Assembly: GCA_019415985.1 (NCBI GenBank)
Contig: DXYE01000026.1
Location: forward strand, 5,089 to 27,276
DNA length: 22,188 nucleotides
Reading direction: 5' to 3'
Source: Clostridiales bacterium
GTDB lineage: Bacteria > Bacillota > Clostridia > Oscillospirales > CAG-272
Made by a program: the position numbers and the translations under genes. The notes under the pieces were generated by a model that did not search any database, was not told the origin of the DNA, and saw only the letters and a program-made list of their open reading frames with translations. This document shows, piece by piece, positions 16,434 to 22,188 of the stretch; positions within the stretch are counted from its first letter, which is position 1; the number at the start of each line of letters is the position of its first letter.

Positions 16434-17287
16434 TGTATTCTCTCCTTGCATTCAATAAAAAACGGCAGCAGAGCGAGCACGCCGTACAATCCGTATAAAA
16501 TCCACGCCTCAGGGTCCGTACGAAGTCGGCTTAGACCTGGATAATACGAAAACGCCGCCGCACCATTCACCACGCACCAGAGTACACCGAACAATAGCGT
16601 GACAATTCCGCCGAGCAGAATACCGTCGGACAATTGAAAGCGGAACAATGCGAACTGGCTTCTTCTGCGGCCTCCGTATCCTCTCGCTCTCATGGTAGAA
16701 GCCGTTTCGACGGCATTTTCCAATGACCATGTGATCATCGCAGACATGATTCGCAGTGCGCTTCGTATCCTTTCAAACCAACTTTGGGAGGCATACAGTC
16801 CCATGCTCTTCTGAGCTGCGCTGACGCGCCGCATCTGTTTTTGTAGGAGCGGCACAAACCGAAGTGCAAGCGTCAACACAAGAGACAGCTTGGGAATGAC
16901 CTTGCCGAACAAATATAAAAATTTATCGCTTGTCATTATAAGGCTGAAACACTTGCACCACAGCAGAACCGCAATCAACATAACCGCGATTGCAGAACCG
17001 TACAGAACAGCCTCCAGCGTGACCGGATTGCCGTTAAGAAAAAACAGCGGCGTTCTGCCGTTATGTGAAAACAGCGGATTTGTAAGAGCAATCAACAAAA
17101 AAAGCGGTATATAAAATATAAGCTGTGACAAAAGTTCCCTTCCGTTGAGCAGCATCACACTAAACAATACGCCTCCGGTCAGCGCCAAAAGCTGCAGCAC
17201 AGGATTCTGAACAAACATAGCTGTTACAAGAACAGCAAGAAAATATACGAATAGTACAAAGGGATGATATCGTTCAAACGCTTTCAC
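16406..17287 (-). CDS. ECF transporter T component (EcfT, CbiQ-like)
   Basis: Membrane coupling protein that transmits ATP hydrolysis from the EcfA pair to the S component. 293 aa from the GTG at 17287 (MKAFERYHPFVLFVYF), right after AGGAGG, though with a tight 4-nt gap; a TTG at 17338 would add 17 residues but has no ribosome site. Hydrophobic segments at the N-terminus (about 10-75) and middle, then a cytoplasmic helix region carrying the ARG-type coupling motif (TMRARGYGG), and membrane helices at the C-terminus. YHP near the start is typical of the family. First clear gene of the operon. Confidence 0.9.
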   Translation of the reverse strand: MKAFERYHPFVLFVYFLAVLVTAMFVQNPVLQLLALTGGVLFSVMLLNGRELLSQLIFYIPLFLLIALTNPLFSHNGRTPLFFLNGNPVTLEAVLYGSAIAVMLIAVLLWCKCFSLIMTSDKFLYLFGKVIPKLSLVLTLALRFVPLLQKQMRRVSAAQKSMGLYASQSWFERIRSALRIMSAMITWSLENAVETASTMRARGYGGRRRSQFALFRFQLSDGILLGGIVTLLFGVLWCVVNGAAAFSYYPGLSRLRTDPEAWILYGLYGVLALLPFFIECKERIQWRYYRSKI

Positions 17288-17334
17288 GCAACCTCCTGAA
17301 ATTTCGCGGCGCAGCAGAAAATATTCCACAAAAA

Positions 17335-17502
17335 TCAATCCGCTTTTTCTGCATAAATAGGTGATTTTCGCGACAATCCTTCCAATAGTTCGGTAATATG
17401 CATTTTATTTCCCTGAATCAATTTGACGCCAATCAGTCTGCCGCGTGTTCCGCTAATAACCGCTATGTGAAAGGCATGGAGCAGAGAATCTACCAACCGC
17501 AT
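17335..17502 (-). CDS. Possible 55-codon ORF in the ecfT leader
   Basis: Not recognised. Starting at ATG 17502 it encodes 55 aa (MRLVDSLLHAFHIAVI, then a GTRGRLIGVK segment, ending YAEKAD) and stops 47 bp before ecfT. Only a weak GGAA stands upstream; a GTG three codons earlier is an alternative start. The frame stays open back to about 17545, and its composition looks more protein-like than chance. It could be a small regulatory ORF, a remnant of a longer gene, or noise. Confidence 0.33.
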   Translation of the reverse strand: MRLVDSLLHAFHIAVISGTRGRLIGVKLIQGNKMHITELLEGLSRKSPIYAEKAD

Positions 17503-17553
17503 CTTTTCCACGGGCGTTCCGGACGACGGCCAACTCGCCGCTAATGTTTACCT

Positions 17554-17584
17554 AAAACCGCGGTGTACGGCTCACTGCGGTTTT
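17554..17584. promoter_or_regulatory. Hairpin in the ecf operon leader
   Basis: AAAACCGC pairs with GCGGTTTT, then after a G-T pair GTG with CAC: about 12 bp with a 7-nt loop. Followed by TTTTA on both strands, so it could terminate weakly. It lies about 20 nt after the predicted transcription start of the ecf operon. Confidence 0.55.
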
Positions 17585-17611
17585 ATGGTCATGAAACAAT
17601 ATGCCGTGCAC

Positions 17612-17641
17612 ATTATACCATAAACGGGACAGTTCTATCAA
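17612..17641 (-). promoter_or_regulatory. Probable promoter of the ecf operon
   Basis: Minus strand: TTGATA (17641-17636), 18-nt spacer, TATAAT (17617-17612). This gives a leader of about 318 nt before ecfT. No cobalamin, TPP or other riboswitch consensus was recognised in it. Confidence 0.55.
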
Positions 17642-17765
17642 GTCTCATTTGTGAAATCCGGCAAATTGGGTAAGGAAGTATCTTAAGCCTATTATAACAG
17701 TTCAGTCCCTTCCCTTACAGGCGCTAAAGCACACACTTTTTCTCAAATCACTTTCAATAGATACA

Positions 17766-17793
17766 GGGGAGCACTTTTTTGAAAGTGCTCCCC
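17766..17793. terminator. Perfect hairpin after the sigma-factor remnant
   Basis: 12-bp perfect stem GGGGAGCACTTT/AAAGTGCTCCCC with a 4-nt loop, 16 bp past the minus-strand stop codon. No U-run follows on either strand, so termination would rely on the stem alone. Confidence 0.6.
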
Positions 17794-17808
17794 CGTTAAA
17801 AAAGGTTA

Positions 17809-18555
17809 CTATGATTCGGCTGTTACGACGAACAAGCCGGGTAGATCATCATGATTCACTGGCTTTACGAAACACGTATGATATAGAGCATCCACCAAAC
17901 TTTCTATGGCTGAAAAACGGTATACGAGCGCCCCCGCATATTCCGCCTGCTTTCTTTTGTGAGCCGGTGCAAGATCAGATGTGATCCTTGCCGCGGTCTC
18001 GGAAACTTTGCGTTGCAGCGCGGATATCAAATCGATGCTTTCGTGCAGTATATCAGGAAAGCTGTTGTATTCCTCATAGGTGTATACGGGAAAGTTCAGC
18101 TTGCCGTTGTTTATATATTTGCCTTCCATCAGAATTCTTTGCCATTTTTGGGATAGCTGCTCAACGCCAGCCACACAGAGGCTGACGACAGGGTCGACCA
18201 TGTTGGCGGAAAGGGTTTGGACATTCAATGTTTGAGCAAAATTCATAGCAGTTACGCTGCCTCTGCCGTCATGCGACGGCATACTGTTATAGATGCCTTG
18301 TATTTGCTTTTCAAACGCATCCGCCTCATCGATCTCTTTGCTCCGTCCCCAAATAATTCCCCGTCCGCCGCCTCCGTTGACCAGAGCATACGGGCCGTCG
18401 CTCGGAAGGCCGCCGTAAGTTTTTACAATATCCCGGTCGGTATCGGACAGGGAAAAATGCAGGCACAAAATCAGTTTATGCCAATGAATAAGATTCTCGT
18501 TCTCGAATTTTCCGCCGTGTGCTAACTGAAATCCGTCGTGAATCGCGACAAATTT
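17809..18555 (-). pseudogene. C-terminal part of the interrupted sigma-70-like gene
   Basis: Continues in exactly the same frame after the TAA that ends the upstream ORF (18558-18556), with 248 sense codons and no other stop. From the TAA to 18468 there is no ATG, GTG or TTG and no ribosome site; the first usable codon is a TTG at 18468, which would drop about 29 coding residues. Conserved-looking stretches (LVNGGGGRGIIWGRS, SMPSHDGRGSVTAMNF) match what I remember as the C-terminal domain of a ~500-aa clostridial sigma-like protein. So this looks like the rest of one gene cut by a nonsense mutation, not an independent gene. A truncated product from 18468, or stop-codon readthrough, cannot be excluded. 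Confidence 0.72.
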
Positions 18556-19389
18556 TTATGCAGTCTCCTCTGTCAGAGATTTTACTTTATCTTGTATCTT
18601 TCGGGTACAGTCTAACGTAAAAATCGGAATGTTAGTCAAATATTTTTTTCCCTTGCGTATAAGATACTGCCTGTCCATTAGGAGTCTGACCTCATCTTCA
18701 AGATAAGGCAGGGATACACCCCATTCAATTGAGATTTCCTGCATCGTCACCGGGATATAATATGAAGCAAGCAAAATGTTTCCCTTGATCTTCCGTCTCT
18801 GAAACTCAAGGTATTCGGCATCATCTCCTTTAGCAGTTCCCCAAAAATCAATTTCAAAAACGCTTGGACGGTAACTTTTTTCTCCGAGCAATCTTTTCAT
18901 ATTCATTCCCTCTCTTAGTATTTTTCGCGTACGAAACAGATAAAACTTCACCATTTCTGTGCTGATATCAAGCCGCGACGCGATGTCGGAGCAAGAAAGA
19001 CCATACATATAGTACATGACAATTGCCCTTCTGTGCGTTTCGGAAAGTAGTGACAGTTCCCGGCGAAGCAAATTCAGTGTTTCGTCCTTTATGATGATGT
19101 CGGGAACAGCGTCAGAGGTATCCTCAATATCAGAATCAATCGTCACTGTCCTATCGGCAGTTCGCGTTTTTTTGCGCAGATAATCAACATATGTGTTTTC
19201 CGCAATCTTCCACATGAATCCATAGAATTTTTCATCACTTTTGAGGCATGGATACGACTTTATGATTTTATATAAAATATTACTGGAAAGCTCTTCCGCC
19301 GCATCAGTATTTCCCGTACGCATCAGTGCAAAGCCAAAGATTGCTTTCATATTTTCTGTGAGCAGCTTTTCCAATTTTGCACGATTCAT
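18556..19389 (-). CDS. Sigma-70 family RNA polymerase sigma factor, N-terminal part (gene interrupted)
   Basis: 277 aa ending at an in-frame TAA. Residues ~1-80 are sigma region 2 (core binding and -10 recognition: AAEELSSNILYKIIK, FYGFMWKIAENTYVDYLRKK). Residues ~118-170 are region 4 helix-turn-helix (LSETHRRAIVMYY, SCSDIASRLDISTEMVKFYL). Residues 180-277 are a family-specific extension that should run on past the stop into 18555-17809. The ATG at 19389 has no close ribosome site: AAAGGAAAC lies 27 nt away because a 13-bp duplication containing another ATG (19402, wrong frame) has been inserted. Both DNA-binding regions are intact, so a short sigma could still act, but the double damage suggests a decaying gene. 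Confidence 0.82.
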   Translation of the reverse strand: MNRAKLEKLLTENMKAIFGFALMRTGNTDAAEELSSNILYKIIKSYPCLKSDEKFYGFMWKIAENTYVDYLRKKTRTADRTVTIDSDIEDTSDAVPDIIIKDETLNLLRRELSLLSETHRRAIVMYYMYGLSCSDIASRLDISTEMVKFYLFRTRKILREGMNMKRLLGEKSYRPSVFEIDFWGTAKGDDAEYLEFQRRKIKGNILLASYYIPVTMQEISIEWGVSLPYLEDEVRLLMDRQYLIRKGKKYLTNIPIFTLDCTRKIQDKVKSLTEETA

Positions 19390-19409
19390 ATATATAATTC
19401 ATATATATA
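19384..19409. repeat. 13-bp tandem duplication over the sigma-gene start codon
   Basis: ATTCATATATATA is present twice head to tail (19384-19396 and 19397-19409), each copy carrying CAT, an ATG on the minus strand. The 13-nt shift puts the two ATGs in different frames. The adjoining (TA)n tract makes the site prone to slippage. Confidence 0.9.
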
Positions 19410-19819
19410 TATAGTTTCCTTTCGTTGTAGAATTCAGGAGCACAAAGATCTATAGAATCCCGCGCCGTTAAATCGCCGCCCCTGCATAACATGGTTTGCC
19501 CAAATTCTATTTGAATAATTGTCTTTCCATCATTTCAGGTGCCCTCATACATATAGTCGCCGGTAACGAAAAACGGTTAAGCAGTTATGTGTTTGCATTA
19601 TGCCATATTTTTTTGCGTTTCAGAGCAATGTGTGACGCTGATGCAAGACAAAACTTCAGATGAATGATACAATATGCTACCAAGCATTTTGAATTTTTGA
19701 TCTTACAATTTTTTACGCAGGATTATTCTATCAAATTCCCGTGATTTTTTCTACACTCGTTTTTCTTTCATTACATCAACTGAGTCAAGCAGTAAATTTT
19801 GCACATATCAGAAAAACTC

Positions 19820-19848
19820 TTGCAAAAATGTTTGTTTTTTGGTATACT
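19820..19848 (+). promoter_or_regulatory. Probable sigma-A promoter of guaA
   Basis: TTGCAA (19820-19825), 17-nt spacer, TATACT (19843-19848). Transcription would start near 19855, giving a leader of about 105 nt. Confidence 0.65.
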
Positions 19849-19870
19849 TAATACGCTATTGTAGAAAAAA

Positions 19871-19937
19871 GGCGATTAACGATATTTAGGGTACAAGCAT
19901 TCTGGAACACCCCAAATTTCGCATCCGATAACTCGCC
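19871..19937 (+). promoter_or_regulatory. Potentially structured guaA leader
   Basis: GGCGA (19871-19875) can close on TCGCC (19933-19937). Inside, ATTT-GGGT (19884-19892) can pair with ACCC-AAAT (19909-19917) as an 8-bp stem with one mismatch and a 16-nt loop. Just downstream, AGGA and TCCT flank the ribosome site region before the ATG. It does not match the purine riboswitch consensus. Unassigned; could be chance folding. Confidence 0.35.
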
Positions 19938-19960
19938 CTGAATGGGAAAGGAACGATCCT

Positions 19961-21820
19961 ATGATTGAAAAATGTGCGATTCTCGACTGCGGCGGCCAAT
20001 ATACCAAGGTCATAGACCGGAAAGTGCGCGAGCTCGGTGTCTATACCGATATCTTTCCTCTGAGTATTGACAAAAATAAACTCTACGAATACGGCGCTCT
20101 CATATTATCCGGAGGACCCGCCAGCGTCTGGAATGCCGGAGCACCGAAATACGATCCCCAAATCTTCGACCTCGGTCTCCCCATTCTCGGAATCTGCTAT
20201 GGGATGCAGCTAATCAATGAGCATTTCGGCGGCCGGGTACTGCCCGGCGTCAAAACAGAATACGGCCAAATGGAAATTGACGTCGACGTTTCCTGCCCTC
20301 TGTTTGATGGCCTTTCGGCAAGAGAAACAGTTTTGATGAGTCATGGAGATGCAGTGAAACAGCTTGCGGAAGGTTTTCAAACTGTTGCCAAAACCGGTGA
20401 TGTCGTTGCCGGAATTTACAGTACAGAGAAAAAAATAGCGGGCGTTCAGTTCCATCCGGAAGTTGATCTGACAGAGAACGGTTTGACTATGCTCGAAAAC
20501 TTTCTCAGAAAAATTTGCGGTTTTCAGGAAACCTATGCACTTGACGACCGAATTCAAAATGCAGTGGATATGATACGCAGCCGTGTCGGCAGTAAAAATG
20601 TCATGGTTTTGGTTTCCGGGGGTGTGGATTCCGCTGTAACTGCTGCCCTTCTTCTGAAAGCTCTGCCCGCAGAACATGTGTATGCCATCCATGTGGATCA
20701 TGGTTTGATGCGTAAGGACGAGAGCGATATCATATGCGAAAATCTGAAGGAGCTCGGTCTGATTCATATGCTGCGCGTCAACGCTGAGGATGAATTTTTC
20801 CATGGAAAGGTGGACGCCGGCGACGGAACGCTTATCGGTCCCCTGTCAGAGACCTGCGATCCGGAAGAAAAACGTCGGATTATCGGCAGCATGTTCATCA
20901 AGGTTACCCGAGATGCGGCTGATTCGCTTGGCCTTGATTTCGATACAACCTTTCTCGCACAGGGTACGCTCCGTCCGGACCTGATCGAAAGCGGTAATCC
21001 GGATGTCAGCGGACTCGCGCACAAAATTAAAACGCATCACAACGACGTCGACCTAGTCCGCAAGGCAAGAGACAAGGGGCTGATCATAGAAACAAACTGG
21101 GATTGGCACAAGGATGAAGTTCGTAAGGTTGCGCGTATGCTCGGTCTGAGGGAGGATGTCGCCGCCAGACAACCCTTCCCGGGTCCTGGTCTCGGTGTCC
21201 GTATACTCTGTACGGAGGGCGGTATTCATACCGACGCTGAACAGGAGCGATTGCTTTCGGCTTATATGGCAGAGCGTGCCCCTCATCTGCATGCAGAAAT
21301 TGCGGACATACAAAGTGTCGGCGTTCAGGGAGACAACCGCAGCTATAAACATCTTGCCATCCTCAGCGGTTACGCACTGGAAACAGATATAGAAAGCCTC
21401 CTCCCTATTGCCAGAGATATTCCTAACAATTTGTCCTTTATCAACCGTGTGGCATATGTTTTAAATCGCCGCGACATCACTACGCATCCGACCTGCAAGC
21501 CTCTGCATATAGCCCGGGAAGCTGCAGAGATTCTGCGTGAGGCAGACCACATTGTCACCGCACATATGATGAATCCGAAAATCAGCCAGTGCTTTGCCGT
21601 ACTGTTGCCCATTGGTGCAGGTGATAAATATTCTCTTGCGATTCGCGCTGTTGTGACAAGCGATTTCATGACTGCCCGTCCTGCAGTCCCAGGCAAAGAT
21701 TTTCCCAAAGAGGCTTTTGGACGAATCGTAAAAGCAATCGAGAAAGACCTAGCTGGTAGGATCGATCTGATTTTGTATGATCTCACAGGTAAACCTCCGG
21801 CTACTGTAGAGTGGGAATAA
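19961..21820 (+). CDS. guaA: GMP synthase (glutamine-hydrolysing), long form
   Basis: Converts XMP to GMP using ATP and ammonia from glutamine, the last step of guanine nucleotide synthesis. 619 aa, ATG with AAAGGAA 8 nt upstream. The N-terminal class I glutamine amidotransferase has catalytic C79 in GICYGMQ, with H165 and E167 in QFHPEVD. The synthetase half has the PP-loop SGGVDS (219-224), then AQGTLRPDLIES, KTHHNDV and RQPFPGPGLGVR. At 619 aa it is about 100 residues longer than the common bacterial enzyme (~510-525); the extra length is in the C-terminal half, as in the long eukaryote-like type also found in some bacteria. Its 3' end (PPATVEWE) is a known integration target for mobile elements, and the DNA after it looks foreign. 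Confidence 0.97.
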   Translation: MIEKCAILDCGGQYTKVIDRKVRELGVYTDIFPLSIDKNKLYEYGALILSGGPASVWNAGAPKYDPQIFDLGLPILGICYGMQLINEHFGGRVLPGVKTEYGQMEIDVDVSCPLFDGLSARETVLMSHGDAVKQLAEGFQTVAKTGDVVAGIYSTEKKIAGVQFHPEVDLTENGLTMLENFLRKICGFQETYALDDRIQNAVDMIRSRVGSKNVMVLVSGGVDSAVTAALLLKALPAEHVYAIHVDHGLMRKDESDIICENLKELGLIHMLRVNAEDEFFHGKVDAGDGTLIGPLSETCDPEEKRRIIGSMFIKVTRDAADSLGLDFDTTFLAQGTLRPDLIESGNPDVSGLAHKIKTHHNDVDLVRKARDKGLIIETNWDWHKDEVRKVARMLGLREDVAARQPFPGPGLGVRILCTEGGIHTDAEQERLLSAYMAERAPHLHAEIADIQSVGVQGDNRSYKHLAILSGYALETDIESLLPIARDIPNNLSFINRVAYVLNRRDITTHPTCKPLHIAREAAEILREADHIVTAHMMNPKISQCFAVLLPIGAGDKYSLAIRAVVTSDFMTARPAVPGKDFPKEAFGRIVKAIEKDLAGRIDLILYDLTGKPPATVEWE

Positions 21821-21877
21821 AACGAAACACCGTAAAAACCCAGTATTTATGCGGGTTTGCGGCGTTCGGAGAAGTCT

Positions 21878-21898
21878 TTTGATAACAATTTGATAACA
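21878..21898. repeat. Direct repeats TTTGATAACA, possible integrase arm sites
   Basis: TTTGATAACA occurs at 21878-21887 and again at 21889-21898, an 11-bp period (about one helical turn), 58 bp after the guaA stop. Similar repeats are typical near the ends of tyrosine-integrase elements. Next to them AAACCC/GGGTTT (21836-21858) forms a short hairpin without a U-run. Confidence 0.5.
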
Positions 21899-21990
21899 GC
21901 CATACAAGAGCCATTATTCTTGCAGCCCAGTGGTTTATGGGTTACGGAATGATAAAAGGCGGCTTGTGTGGCGAAAGAAATCCATATTAG

Positions 21991-22036
21991 AAAGCCCTTA
22001 GCTGTGGGTAATCAAATCCATAGCTAAGGGCTTTTT
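21991..22036. terminator. Bidirectional terminator
   Basis: Perfect 13-bp stem AAAGCCCTTAGCT/AGCTAAGGGCTTT with an 18-nt loop that can pair further (TGG/CCA). TTTTT follows on +; on - it sits just past the stop codon of the partial gene. Confidence 0.85.
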
Positions 22037-22043
22037 GTCGTTC

Positions 22044-22188
22044 TTATTCATCTTTTTTGAGCTTGTCCTGAAACGCTTCCACCAGCGTATCGCTTAACTC
22101 CTGCGAAGGCACTTTCGCCCAGAGCTGCGTGGTATCGTATTTCGGATAGTAGTAACGCCAGCGGTCATAATCGTCCTTGCTGATTTCA
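22044..22188 (-). CDS. C-terminus of an unrecognised protein (partial)
   Basis: The minus strand is open from the window end to a TAA at 22044-22046, giving 47 residues: starts EISKDDYDRWRYYYPKY, contains WAKVPSQELSDTL and ends with LKKDE. It reads as real protein and has its own terminator 8 bp downstream. Codon choice (CTG, GCG, CGC) is more GC-rich than its neighbours, which fits a mobile-element gene. I do not recognise the family with confidence. The 5' part is outside the window. Confidence 0.6.
   Translation of the reverse strand, partial: EISKDDYDRWRYYYPKYDTTQLWAKVPSQELSDTLVEAFQDKLKKDE

Larger units (their letters stand above)
19390..19960. other. Intergenic region between sigma gene and guaA
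   Basis: AT-rich. Left end holds the duplicated start region of the sigma gene; right end holds the guaA promoter and leader. Between about 19500 and 19810 no gene or RNA was recognised. Confidence 0.55.

Noticed and set aside
17287..17605. Cobalamin or thiamine riboswitch before the ECF operon
   Set aside because: Neither the B12-box type motif nor the TPP core sequences are present in the leader.
19855..19960. Purine (guanine) riboswitch before guaA
   Set aside because: The conserved core bases of the purine aptamer are missing, and the pairing pattern differs.

Overview
The window looks like chromosomal DNA of an anaerobic, endospore-forming Firmicute of class Clostridia, probably from the Oscillospirales/Ruminococcaceae part of it. 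The reasons are a full-length SpoIVA (made only by spore formers), a CmpB-type membrane protein, a fused ECF ATPase, and strong AGGAGG-like ribosome sites with GTG and TTG starts. The taxonomy is an inference from gene content.

Layout. 1-740: a PF06541 (CmpB-like) membrane protein, possibly cut by the window edge. 740-1171: non-coding, with a strong hairpin and three perfect copies of an 18-bp repeat. 1172-3055 (-): a CPC-type heavy-metal P-type ATPase under a near-consensus promoter whose spacer carries a perfect palindrome. 3913-6772 (+): a two-gene unit coding an HSL-type esterase fused to a condensation-like acyltransferase, then a zinc-ribbon membrane protein. 6999-8321 (-): a membrane-anchored HtrA-like protein with Thr at the catalytic Ser position. 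8756-10240 (-): spoIVA, preceded by a leader with a 13-codon mini-ORF and a hairpin. 10729-12283 (+): prfB without the programmed frameshift, then a small membrane protein with a Cys/Asp/Glu-rich tail. 12508-12968 (+): a small four-Cys protein behind a consensus promoter. 13317-13628 (-): a TIGR04076-like protein.

13835-17287 (-) is an ECF-type vitamin/metal uptake operon, ecfT - fused ecfA1A2 - S component. It has its own promoter and a 300-nt leader containing a hairpin and a small ORF. 17809-19389 (-) is a sigma-70-like gene cut in two by an in-frame TAA; its start region also carries a 13-bp tandem duplication. 19961-21820 (+) is guaA, of the long GMP synthase type, behind a potentially structured leader. 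The guaA 3' end is followed by integrase-arm-like direct repeats, a bidirectional terminator and the C-terminus of an unrecognised minus-strand gene. This is consistent with the edge of an integrative element inserted at guaA.

No rRNA, tRNA, CRISPR array or insertion sequence was seen. I found no multi-gene defence or similar system that I would call new. The most informative oddities are the broken sigma factor, the substituted catalytic residues in two hydrolases, the Cys-rich tail protein, the spoIVA leader and the guaA junction.
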